DNA of 64,000 nt from positions 1 through 64,000 of the forward strand of contig SEEL01000012.1 of the NCBI GenBank assembly GCA_004144345.1. The letters are read 5' to 3'. Below are positions 54,345 to 63,216 of the stretch, piece after piece. A program made the translations under genes and the position numbers. The stretch comes from Hyphomicrobiales bacterium (GTDB taxonomy: Bacteria; Pseudomonadota; Alphaproteobacteria; Rhizobiales; Devosiaceae). Position 1 is the first letter of the stretch. Every line of letters starts with the position of its first letter. The notes beneath the pieces are model-generated. The model saw nothing but the letters and a program-made list of their open reading frames with translations, ran no database searches and was not told the DNA's origin.

Positions 54345-55091
54345 TCAGTAGGTGGCGCGGCCGCCCGAAAGGTCGAACACGGAGCCGGTTGTGAAGCTGT
54401 TCTCTTCGCTCACCAGCCACGTGATCATGTTGGCCGCCTCGGCAACGTCCAGCAGACGTCCACGCGGTATCTTCGAGAGCATGTACTGGATGAACTCGGG
54501 CTTGAGTTCCTTGAGGATGGCCGTGTCGGCGGTCGCGGGCGTCACGCAGTTGACCGCAATGTTCTGTCCGGCAAGTTCCTTGCCGAGCGACTTCGACATG
54601 CCAATCACGCCCGCCTTGGCAGCCGAGTAGGCCGAGGCGTTGGGATTTCCCTCCTTGCCCGCGATCGAAGCGATGTTGACGATACGGCCATAGCCGCGCT
54701 GCTTCATGCCCGGAACGACCGCGCGATTTACATAGAAGGTGCCGTTGAGATCGACGTCGATCACCTTGCGCCACTCATTCAGATCATACTCGTCGAGTGG
54801 TGCGTTCTTGCCGGCGACACCGGCCGAGTGGACCAGCACGTCGAGACTGCCGAAATGCGCCTCGGTCTGCTGGGCCGCCTCAGTCACGGCAGTGGCGTCC
54901 GTGATGTTGACGCAGATGCAGAGCGTCTCTGCGCCGAGCTTGGCGCGCGCCGTGTCGAGCATTTCGGCGTTGAAGTCCCAGAGCGCGAGCTTGGCGCCGG
55001 AGGCCTGAAGCCGCTGAGCCACGGCAAAGCCAATGCCTTGGGCGCCGCCGGTTACCACCGCAACGCGGCCAGTCAGATCATAGGTATTCAC
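54345..55091 (-). CDS. SDR-family oxidoreductase
   Basis: A 248-residue classical SDR: TGGAQGIG cofactor motif, LVHSAGVAG, catalytic Ser in NIASIAGK and Tyr-Lys in YSAAKAG. The length is typical of FabG-like and sugar dehydrogenases. GTG 55091 is the best start: the family region begins right after it. It lies between a transporter and the CUT1 permeases in the same direction, suggesting a sugar or sugar-acid substrate. Confidence 0.87.
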   Translation of the reverse strand: MNTYDLTGRVAVVTGGAQGIGFAVAQRLQASGAKLALWDFNAEMLDTARAKLGAETLCICVNITDATAVTEAAQQTEAHFGSLDVLVHSAGVAGKNAPLDEYDLNEWRKVIDVDLNGTFYVNRAVVPGMKQRGYGRIVNIASIAGKEGNPNASAYSAAKAGVIGMSKSLGKELAGQNIAVNCVTPATADTAILKELKPEFIQYMLSKIPRGRLLDVAEAANMITWLVSEENSFTTGSVFDLSGGRATY

Positions 55092-55143
55092 TACGAGTAT
55101 CCACTTTGGTTCGATATCGGTGAGAGCGGCGATCGACGATCGC

Positions 55144-56007
55144 CTATCCCTTGAGGCCCGACGTTGCGATGCCTTCCACAAGGCGTCGTTGGAAGATGAC
55201 GAAGAAGATGATCACCGGAATGATCGCGAGCACGGACATTGCCAGCAACGGGCCGTAGGACGCGTCGCTTGAGGCGTCCATGAAGACGCGAAGGCCGAGC
55301 TGAACCGTGAGATTCTTGGGCGAGCTGAGGTAGATCAGCTGACCGAAGAAGTCGTCATAGGTCCAGATGAAGGTGAACAGGGCCGTCGTGATGAGTGCGG
55401 GAGTCAGCAGGGGCAGGATGATGCGGAAGAACACGCCGACATTGCCGCAACCATCGATCCGCGCCGCTTCGTCCAGCTCGCGCGGCAGGCCGCGGATGAA
55501 CTGCACCATGAGGAAGATAAAGAAGCCGTCGATGGCGAGGAACTTTGGTACGACCAGCGGCAGGAACGTATCGAGCCACCCGAGCTGACGGAAGATCATG
55601 TACTGGGGAACCAGCGTGACCTGATAGGGCAGCATGATCGTCACAAGCATCACAGCGAAGAGCGTTCGCCTGAAGGGAAACTCGAGCCGCGCAAACACAT
55701 AGGCAGCCATCGAGCAGGCAAGCGTATTGCCGATCACCGCGCCCAGCGACACGATCAGCGAGTTGACAAAATAGTCGCTGAAGGAACGGCCCGTGCCGGT
55801 CCAGCCGCGCACATAATTGTCGAGGATCAGCTGCGAGGGAAGGCCTGCCGGATCAGATAGGATCTCGCTCTGTGGCCGAAAGCTCGCGAGGAGCATCCAC
55901 GCGATGGGGTAGAGCATCACGAGGAGGCCGCCCCAGAGTGCGACTTGCCGCAGGATGTTGGAGGCAGACAGGCCCGGGCGGGCAGCTTGCACGAGGGACG
56001 TGGTCAT
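55144..56007 (-). CDS. CUT1 sugar ABC transporter permease (MalG-like)
   Basis: A 287-residue permease opening with a hydrophobic helix (VALWGGLLVMLYPIAWMLLASF) and the EAA loop ELDEAARIDGCGNVGVFFRIILPLL. It pairs with the MalF-like permease encoded upstream; the genes overlap by four bases (ATGA). Confidence 0.91.
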   Translation of the reverse strand: MTTSLVQAARPGLSASNILRQVALWGGLLVMLYPIAWMLLASFRPQSEILSDPAGLPSQLILDNYVRGWTGTGRSFSDYFVNSLIVSLGAVIGNTLACSMAAYVFARLEFPFRRTLFAVMLVTIMLPYQVTLVPQYMIFRQLGWLDTFLPLVVPKFLAIDGFFIFLMVQFIRGLPRELDEAARIDGCGNVGVFFRIILPLLTPALITTALFTFIWTYDDFFGQLIYLSSPKNLTVQLGLRVFMDASSDASYGPLLAMSVLAIIPVIIFFVIFQRRLVEGIATSGLKG

Positions 56008-56912
56008 TTCTCGTCACCATAGAAAACCCAGAAGCGCGACGTCGCAAAGAGCAGACCGGTGACGACACCAAGGATGCCAACCAGCAGCCAGGCCATGGCA
56101 GATGCATAGCCCATGCGGAAACCGACGAAGCCCTCAAGGTAGAGATAGAGGGAATAGAGCAGCGTTGAATCGATGGGGCCGCCCGTGCCGCCCGACACCA
56201 CATAGGAAGGCGTGAAATTCTGGAACGCGCCAATGATCTGCAGGATCAGATTGAAGAAGATCACCGGCGTGATCATCGGCAGCGTGATGCTCCAGAACAC
56301 GCGCCACTTGCTCGCGCCATCGATGGTGGCCGCCTCATAGAGAGACACGGGCACCTGCTTTAGCGCGGCGAGGAAGATGACCATCGGCGAGCCGAACTGC
56401 CAGACGGCCAGTGCGATCAGCGTCCAGATCGACGTGTTGGGCGACGTCAGCCAGCTGACACCCTGGATGCCAAAGACGCCGAGCACCTGGTTCACGGCGC
56501 CGTCGGCGCCGAAGATCAGTCGCCACATGATGGCAATGGCCACACTGCCGCCGAGCATCGAGGGCAGATAGTAGGCGGCACGCAGCCAACCGACGCCGCG
56601 CGTGTTGCGGACGAGGAGCATGGCGACCGCCAGGGCGAACGCGAGCTTCAGCGGCACGGATACGAGCGTGTAGAATGCGGTGACGGAGACGCTCTTGGCA
56701 TAGCGCGGGTCGGCGGTAAGCAACCGCACATAATTGTCGAGGCCGACCCAACGGCCCGGATCGAGGAGTCGATAGCTGGTGAGCGAGAGATATGCACTCG
56801 CGATCATCGGGCCCACGGTGAGGGCGAGCACCCCGAGGAGCCACGGAGACAGGAGCAGGAATGCAGCTCCCGTCTGGCGATTGACATTGCCGTTTTTTGA
56901 CTTGATTGCCAT
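56004..56912 (-). CDS. CUT1 sugar ABC transporter permease (MalF-like)
   Basis: A 302-residue permease with six predicted helices (AAFLLLSPWLLGVLALTVGPM first) and EAA loop YEAATIDGASKWRVFWSITLPMI. ATG 56912 is chosen; a TTG nine codons earlier is possible. 51 bases after the binding-protein gene. No ATPase gene lies in or next to this operon. Confidence 0.91.
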   Translation of the reverse strand: MAIKSKNGNVNRQTGAAFLLLSPWLLGVLALTVGPMIASAYLSLTSYRLLDPGRWVGLDNYVRLLTADPRYAKSVSVTAFYTLVSVPLKLAFALAVAMLLVRNTRGVGWLRAAYYLPSMLGGSVAIAIMWRLIFGADGAVNQVLGVFGIQGVSWLTSPNTSIWTLIALAVWQFGSPMVIFLAALKQVPVSLYEAATIDGASKWRVFWSITLPMITPVIFFNLILQIIGAFQNFTPSYVVSGGTGGPIDSTLLYSLYLYLEGFVGFRMGYASAMAWLLVGILGVVTGLLFATSRFWVFYGDEK

Positions 56913-56963
56913 GCGGTGTTCTTCTTGTGGCGTTGCCAAACGAGAGACGGGAGCTGCTATGCG

Positions 56964-58241
56964 TTAGCGGTTGACCACGCCCGGCAGCTGGTCGAAGAAC
57001 GCCTTGGCGCCGTCGGCCGCTGTCCGCTGCCCGAAGGCAACTTCCTGGCCGATACGGGCGAACAGATTGTTCTCATCGGCATAGCTCGGCGGCGACGGGC
57101 GAATGGCCCCGGTGGCGCCGGCCGCAACCAACGAGTCGAACTGCACCACGGCCTTCAGCGGATCGCCATCCGCCAGCGTCGCGGCGACAGCCTCGCGGGC
57201 CGCAGCGGTACCCGGCGAACCGCGAGTCATGCCCAGAATGGCGGCCGCCTCGGGATCGTTAAGCATCAGGTTCAGCGTTGCGACGGCGATGTCGGCGTGC
57301 TGGGTCGATGCCGGAACGGAGAACATCGTTCCAGCGGTGATCGAGTTCGCAGGGTTGCCATCGTCAGGGAGCGGCAACGGCGCGACCAGATCGGTCATCA
57401 GCGCCTGATAGCTGCCGGTACCCGAAGAGACGAACGTTTCGAGCGCGCCCTTGCCCGTCACCAGAATACTGGTTGTGTTGTCGCCCTGGATACGGGACGC
57501 CTGCACGTCGGCGCTGACGATGGCGCCGGACGCACGCAGATCGCCCCAATAGGTGAACCAGGCTTCGAGATCTTCGACGGTATCGTTGCGTGCGCCTTCT
57601 GCGGTCCAAAGGGTCTTGCCGGTGCGAGTCTGGTACCAGCCCTCGTAGACGGACTGGATCGACGATTCATCGGCCGACCCCTTGAGGGCGCCGCCACTGG
57701 CGTCAGAGATGGCCTGCGCCAGCTTGCCATACTCAGCCCAGTCCCAGCTTGCCGGAACTTCAATGCCGTATTTGTCGAACGCCGTCTTGTTGGCGAGAAC
57801 GGCGAAGGCCTGGATCGAGAAGGGAATGCCGACGATCTTGCCGTCAATCGTTCCCTGGGCGTCGAGCATGGCGCGATCGATACCGGAGATGTCGAGTGCC
57901 CCGGATTCGATGTAGGGCGTGAGGTCGAGCAGGAGCTGATGGAACTGCGGCAGATCCGGGGACGCCGTCTGGATCAGATCGGGGGCGTTGCCGCCCGCGA
58001 GCTGCGTCGCGAGGCGTTCGAGATACTGAGCGCGGCCCTGCGATTCACCGACATAGGTGACGTCGCTGAGCTTGCTCTCTGAAATCAGGGTCAGGGCGGC
58101 GTTGGTCTGCACCTGGCGTGCGTCGCCGCCCCACCAGGCCACGCGCAGCTCGACGGCGAAGGCCTGCGTGGCAAGGGCCGAAGTGAGCAAGGTCGAGGCG
58201 AGCAGGAATGCCGTCCTCTTGTAAAGGGGGTGCAGAATCAT
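56964..58241 (-). CDS. CUT1 sugar ABC substrate-binding protein
   Basis: A 425-residue periplasmic protein with a signal peptide (TAFLLASTLLTSALATQAFA) and the SBP_bac_1 fold (LRVAWWGGDARQ, IGIPFSIQAFAVLANKTAFDKYG in part). ATG 58241 has GGAGGAACT close upstream. Typical binding protein for a di- or oligosaccharide or glycerol-phosphate-type ligand; the exact ligand cannot be read from the sequence. First transporter gene after the IclR regulator. Confidence 0.9.
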   Translation of the reverse strand: MILHPLYKRTAFLLASTLLTSALATQAFAVELRVAWWGGDARQVQTNAALTLISESKLSDVTYVGESQGRAQYLERLATQLAGGNAPDLIQTASPDLPQFHQLLLDLTPYIESGALDISGIDRAMLDAQGTIDGKIVGIPFSIQAFAVLANKTAFDKYGIEVPASWDWAEYGKLAQAISDASGGALKGSADESSIQSVYEGWYQTRTGKTLWTAEGARNDTVEDLEAWFTYWGDLRASGAIVSADVQASRIQGDNTTSILVTGKGALETFVSSGTGSYQALMTDLVAPLPLPDDGNPANSITAGTMFSVPASTQHADIAVATLNLMLNDPEAAAILGMTRGSPGTAAAREAVAATLADGDPLKAVVQFDSLVAAGATGAIRPSPPSYADENNLFARIGQEVAFGQRTAADGAKAFFDQLPGVVNR

Positions 58242-58310
58242 AGTTCCTCCATAGGTATTGGGATGTGCTGGTGTGAGGGGTTCGTCTTGCGAGACCGGCG
58301 GCGTTCCGCC

Positions 58311-59111
58311 CTACTCGGCCCTGCTCCGCTGCGACTCCAGCTGTTCGATCGCCTGTCTGAGCTCGACATGGATGCGAGCTGCCAGATCAGGGTTGTAGCG
58401 GGGAGTCGGAATCGAAATTGACATGGCGGCTTCGACCTGGCCGCCCGGCGCGCGGATCGGCATGGCGATGCAGCGGCACCCGATCACATACTCCTCGATG
58501 TCCTGCGCGTAGCCGCGCGCCCGGATCATGTCGAGTTCGGAGCGCAACACGCTCTTGTCCGTGATGGTGCTGGCCGTGAAACGCTCGAGCGTCGCGCCGG
58601 CGAGCCGCCGATCCAGTTCTGCGGGCTCAAGAAAGGCCAGCAGAACCTTGCCGACGCCAGTGGCGTGCGCCGGGAGGCCCGACCCGACGCGCGAGACCAG
58701 CTTCATCGGCTGCGGCGATTCCGCGATCGCCAGATAGACGTTGTAGAGACCGTCGAGTTGCGCGAGCTGGACCGTTTCCCGCGTCGACTCCGTCAGTCCA
58801 TCCATGAGGGGCTGCGCGAGTTCAACAAGGCCGAGCTCCGGTTTGTAACCCTGTGCGACTTCCCACAACCGCGGCCCGAGGCGATAGAGTTTCGAGCCTT
58901 CCGCATGGTCGATGAAGCGCCGCGACACGGCCGTCTGCAGGAGCTGGTGCGCCGACGAGCCGGGCAGCCCCAGAGCACGCATGATCGAGGCGAACGAGCT
59001 GGCACCGCTTTCGGACAGATATTCGAGCAGCTGCATCAGACGGTCCGCGGACTTCACCGGGCCCGCGCCGCCGCCACTGTCACTCGACTTATTATCCGAC
59101 GGACTGGTCAT
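58311..59111 (-). CDS. IclR-family transcriptional regulator
   Basis: A 266-residue regulator with N-terminal winged helix (SADRLMQLLEYLSESGASSFASIMRALGLPGSSAHQLLQ, in part) and an IclR ligand domain (HATGVGKVLLAFL, IGCRCIAMPIRAPGG). Encoded between a DapA-family gene and the CUT1 importer on the same strand, nine bases after the former, so it probably controls this catabolic unit. Confidence 0.9.
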   Translation of the reverse strand: MTSPSDNKSSDSGGGAGPVKSADRLMQLLEYLSESGASSFASIMRALGLPGSSAHQLLQTAVSRRFIDHAEGSKLYRLGPRLWEVAQGYKPELGLVELAQPLMDGLTESTRETVQLAQLDGLYNVYLAIAESPQPMKLVSRVGSGLPAHATGVGKVLLAFLEPAELDRRLAGATLERFTASTITDKSVLRSELDMIRARGYAQDIEEYVIGCRCIAMPIRAPGGQVEAAMSISIPTPRYNPDLAARIHVELRQAIEQLESQRSRAE

Positions 59112-59120
59112 GCCAAGATC

Positions 59121-60044
59121 CTACTTGCTGCCGACGATGCTGGAGCAATGTTCTAGCAGCGCATCGATTTCGAGATCGTCCCAAAGCGTATCGAGCAAGT
59201 TCTGGTAGCCGGCATACAATGGCGGATGCGGCGTGCGGAGGCGCCGCGAGGTCAACACGCCACGCCGGATCAGCACGTGCTTCTGCTGGAACAGGAATTC
59301 CTCGGTCGATATGACGGCGATGATGAACGGCAGCAGACGCGCATGGAGCTGGCGGGCGGCAGCGCGCTCGCCATTGGCCACGAGCAGCCGCAGCGCCTCG
59401 AAGAACTCGGGGAAGGCCGGACCGGGCATTGTGCCATTTGCGCCGGCAAGGGCTTCGGACACGTAGTGACGGCCACCGTTTCCACCCAGGATGGACGCCT
59501 TGTCGCCCAGCTGGTCGCGGACGATCTGGGTCTTTTCCGCAGCGTTCTCCGGCTCGATCTTGAGGCACACCGGCTGGCTGGCGCGGCGGGCGAAGTCGAC
59601 AAGCTGACCTGCCGGCAGGTCGATGCCGGTCATGGCCGCAGCATCCTGATAGACGATGGTCACCGGCGACGCGGCGACGATCTCGACGAGCGTATCGACG
59701 ATGGCCTGCGGCTCACCGCGCAGGAAGCGGGGCCGGAACATGACGGCGCTGGCGCCGGCAGCACTCAGGGCCTCGAGTTCGCTTTTGACGCGCGACGTCG
59801 ACGCCTCGAGATTACCGACGACCTTGAGGCCCTCCTCATTCGAGATCCCGATGACAGTCGCCACTTCACGCGGCGTCAGCCGGTGGACCTCGCTGCCAAA
59901 GCCAACTCCGGCCCAGACGATGCCTTTGGCACGCAGGAACCGCAGCTCGCTGCGCAGTTCGCCTTCATCGACCTCGTTCTCGGCGTCGAAGGGCGTCACG
60001 AGGATCGGAACTATGCCGGTTGGCATCCGGGCATCGGCAGTCAT
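59121..60044 (-). CDS. DapA-family aldolase/dehydratase, divergent active-site loops
   Basis: A 307-residue TIM barrel of the DHDPS/NAL class. The Schiff-base Lys is in VCLKIEPEN, the Tyr in VTIVYQDAA. The usual GTTGE-type loop reads VGFGSEVHRLT, lacking the paired Thr, so it is probably not a dihydrodipicolinate synthase. A sugar-acid aldolase or dehydratase fits the IclR-CUT1 setting. First gene of that unit; ATG 60044. Confidence 0.82.
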   Translation of the reverse strand: MTADARMPTGIVPILVTPFDAENEVDEGELRSELRFLRAKGIVWAGVGFGSEVHRLTPREVATVIGISNEEGLKVVGNLEASTSRVKSELEALSAAGASAVMFRPRFLRGEPQAIVDTLVEIVAASPVTIVYQDAAAMTGIDLPAGQLVDFARRASQPVCLKIEPENAAEKTQIVRDQLGDKASILGGNGGRHYVSEALAGANGTMPGPAFPEFFEALRLLVANGERAAARQLHARLLPFIIAVISTEEFLFQQKHVLIRRGVLTSRRLRTPHPPLYAGYQNLLDTLWDDLEIDALLEHCSSIVGSK

Positions 60045-60386
60045 GTGATTTCATACCTATAAACTGTCTTTCATGTATGTGGCGGCACGTTGCTCCCCAT
60101 GTCAACGGCAGGATCGCCGGGATTCGCCAAAATGCGCCCAAAGTATAACAGTATTAGCCACATAGAACCGCTGCCAGCCACCGGGCGGCAGGGTTCTGAA
60201 TTCAGCGGGCTGGGATTTTTCTGAAGGCATGCCACGCGGCAGCGGGGCGCAGTCACGCGGGTGCATCGGCCGGGCGCGCGCTCTTCAGGAAGCAGCGATT
60301 AGTTTCGGAGGATCGCCTCGGCCGACTGGCCGGCTATCCAGGAGCCGCAGATCCGTCCGCGACCTCGGCCAGCCGGCTGCTTTTAG
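60045..60386. other. 342-base gap upstream of the DapA-IclR-CUT1 unit
   Basis: No gene seen. It must hold the promoter of the DapA-IclR-CUT1 operon; the least GC-rich part, tataacagtattag near 60140, is the most promoter-like. The rest is GC-rich with scattered short inverted repeats such as GGCCGACTGGCCGG near 60320. Confidence 0.4.
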
Positions 60387-61193
60387 CTATGCCGTGCGAT
60401 CGAAGTCGAAGAACAGCTCATCGACTGAAATGGGCGCCGAAAGCAGTTTCTGTTGGACGGCGTAGGTAACCAGCATTTCCATCGTGGTCCAGTTGGCGCT
60501 GATCCCATAGGGAATCGGATCTGGGCCGACGACGTCCATGAGTTTCAGCAGCTTTGCATCCTCCGGCTCCAAGGCATCGCCGCTTCGCAGACGATCGAGA
60601 TACCGCGCCTTGGATTCCACCAGCGCGTCGAACAGGATGCGCGGCACGTCAGGGTTCGCCGCGACGACCTCATCCCGAATGACCACGGTGCCATGGGTGG
60701 GCAGGACGCCTGTGCGAGCGAACCAGGCCGCAGCGTCGGCTGCCGGATCGGCGATGAGCTCGCGATAGGCCGCCGGGGGCTCGGTTGCCACGCCCCAGGT
60801 CTCGCTGGGCGGCCCTTCGCGACCGATGCCGGCATTGCCGAGAAAAGCCGCCTGAATCTCACCCGACCGCATCATGCTCGCGAGCGATTTTCCTTCGGGA
60901 GCATGCTGCACGTTGGGCGGAAGCCGGAGCTGCTCGACATGCTCCTCGTCATCGACGATCCAGTTCACCTTGGCGGGATCGACACCGTACTCGTTCTGCA
61001 GCACGCCGCGCGTCCACACACCGCCAGTCACGGAGTAGGCGCGCACACCGACCTTCTTGCCCTCGATATCCTTCGGCAGCGTAATGCCCGCATCAGGGCG
61101 CACCACGAGGCCATTGTGGTGGAAACGCTGGTGCACGGCCGACAGAAATGATTCCGGCACCATGGGGCAGTGCTTGAATGCGGGAGCGATCAA
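60387..61193 (-). pseudogene. N-terminally truncated NMT1/dihydroxyphthalate decarboxylase-like binding protein
   Basis: 268 residues remain of a protein family that is normally about 330 long. GITLPKDIEGKKVGVRAYSVTGGVWTRGVLQ and the C-terminal half are well preserved, but no signal peptide or N-terminal lobe of about 70 residues is present. The first residues (IAPAFKHCPMVPESFLSAV) are a second-frame reading of the dehydrogenase gene. It is most likely a broken gene. Confidence 0.6.
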
Positions 61194-61857
61194 TCAGTTC
61201 GTCGGTGTCTGGCGTGTCGGGCAAGGTCGAGACGAGGATACCTGTTTTGGGTAGCAACTCGTCGATGCCCGAAATATCCACCACCCCGTCGAGGTCAACC
61301 GTCGCCTCGCCGGATCGGGTGACTCCCCACACGACACAGCCAAGCCGCTTTAGGAGAACGGCGGCCGCGCCTCCTATCGCGCCAACACCAAGCATGGTGA
61401 CGCGCCTGGTCCGCAGCGCCGGCGTGTAGATCGGTTCCCATGCCGCCGTCGCCTTGTTCTCGATGAACTGCGGAATCGCAGAATTGAGCATCAGGGCAGC
61501 GGTGAGAATATATTCTGCGCCCTTCTCGGCATGGACACCGGAGGCATTTGATACGAGCAGCCCCTTGGGTAGGCTCGGCACGGTCTTTTCCATTCCCGCG
61601 TAAGCAGTCTGCACCCATTTCAGCTTGGGCGCGACTCGCCGCGCCTCGTCCAACGGTGTCTTGGTCAGCAGAAAGAGGATCTCGGCGTCCCTTGCTCCAT
61701 CCGGAAGCTGGTCCGCTCCTACGCCCTCACTGATCGTAAACCTGCTGCCCAGCCCGCGACCTGCGAGAGCTACTTCGAGGCGCTCGGGGGCGAGGCGCAG
61801 CGCACCAGGCCTCGCCGGCGGATTTTGAATGTGAATCTGTCGCTTGCCTGCCGCCAT
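61093..61857 (-). pseudogene. C-terminally truncated D-2-hydroxyacid dehydrogenase
   Basis: 254 residues of an NAD-dependent D-isomer dehydrogenase, normally 310-330. Cofactor motif GVGAIGGAAAVLLKRLG and STLPDTPDTDELIDR are clear, but the sequence breaks off after GAGIISVGRA, before the catalytic Glu-His region. The remaining 13 residues are out-of-frame reading of the binding-protein gene. The two genes seem to have been joined by a deletion near 61140. Confidence 0.6.
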
Positions 61858-61982
61858 CGCTGATCACCTCATAGTTTGGTTCTCAACGCCATCAGGCGGC
61901 TTTGGATCACTTCGCGTAGCACGGCCTAAGGTCCGATGGAGTACCCCAGAGTCGGCGCCGCGAGACTGACCGATGTAGCGGA

Positions 61983-62876
61983 TTACGCCACGCCGCGGCC
62001 CCCGGTGACGCCGTAGACCTCGCCCGTGATGTAGCTGGCCTCCTGTGAGGCTAAAAGCACATAGACCGGCGCCAACTCGACCGGCTGGCCCGGTCTTCCA
62101 AAGATGGTATCCCCGCCGAACCTCTGGACCTTCTCTTGCGTCTGCCCACCGCTCGGCTGGAGCGGTGTCCAAATCGGTCCGGGCGCGACGGCGTTGACTC
62201 GTATGCCCTTCTCCATGAGTTGCTTCGACAACGACTTGCTGTAGGCGACGATGCCGGCCTTTGTCGTTGAGTAGTCCAGCAGAGCTTCGGATGGTTCGTA
62301 CGCGACGACGGATGCAGTCATGATGATAGACGCACCAGGAGGAAGGTGCGGCACAGCCGCTTTGGTGATCCAGTGCATGGCATAGAGGTTGGTCTTCATC
62401 GTCACGTCGAAGTCCTCAGTCGTGACCTCCTTAATGGAGGGCCGGGTCTGCTGATGACCCGCATTGACGACGAGGATGTCGAGACCGCCGAGGCCCGTCA
62501 CGGCCTTCTCCACCAGCTCTAGGCACCATTCCTCGCTGGTGATATCTCCAGGAAGCGCCACGGCCGAGCGGCCCTCCGCTTCGATGAGTTCTAGTACCTC
62601 GTTAGCATCCCGCTCCTCGCTCGGGAGGTATGCGATCGCGACATCCGCTCCCTCGCGGGCAAACGCGATGGCTGCGGCGCGGCCGATGCCGGAGTCGCCT
62701 CCGGTGATGAGTGCGCGACGACCGCTCAGACGACTGTGGCCGACATAGCTCTCCTCGCCGTGGTCGGCGGTAGGCTTCAACTTGGCGTCGAGCCCGGGGA
62801 CCTTCTGCGGCTGCTTGGGAAAAGGCGGACGCGGATACTGATGTCGGGGATCCTGCATAGTCGTAAGGTCGGTCAT
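61983..62876 (-). CDS. SDR-family oxidoreductase, stress-type (YhdF/YghA-like)
   Basis: A 297-residue SDR with an N-terminal extension typical of the group (DPRHQYPRPPFPKQPQKVPG), cofactor motif TGGDSGIGRA, LVVNAGHQQ and Tyr-Lys in YSTTKAG. ATG 62876 has AGGAG seven bases upstream. Such proteins are commonly stress-induced, and the neighbouring universal stress protein fits this. Substrate unknown. Confidence 0.88.
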   Translation of the reverse strand: MTDLTTMQDPRHQYPRPPFPKQPQKVPGLDAKLKPTADHGEESYVGHSRLSGRRALITGGDSGIGRAAAIAFAREGADVAIAYLPSEERDANEVLELIEAEGRSAVALPGDITSEEWCLELVEKAVTGLGGLDILVVNAGHQQTRPSIKEVTTEDFDVTMKTNLYAMHWITKAAVPHLPPGASIIMTASVVAYEPSEALLDYSTTKAGIVAYSKSLSKQLMEKGIRVNAVAPGPIWTPLQPSGGQTQEKVQRFGGDTIFGRPGQPVELAPVYVLLASQEASYITGEVYGVTGGRGVA

Positions 62877-63216
62877 TGTTATCTCCTCTAGCGAGCGATA
62901 ACGAGCATAGGTTGGGAGGGTTGCCGGGCCGAAGCGATCCAGTGGGAGAGTGGCCCGGTGGGAAGTCGCGCGCGACTGGTAGCCCCAACAGGCGTGATGC
63001 ATCCTCACCGCCACCGATGGCGAGCCTGGCACCGCCTATGCTCGTCTAGTTGAGTACAATCGAACCGACGACGTCGCGACGATACAATTGGTTGGGAGAG
63101 CGGAACAAGCCAGATCATTCCCAGGAGCCATCTGCGCCGCGGGTGCAGTTTCACGTTTCCTGCGTGCTCTTGCAATGGCTGCCACCATGGGCAACCCTGT
63201 CACTCGGGAGGCAGGG

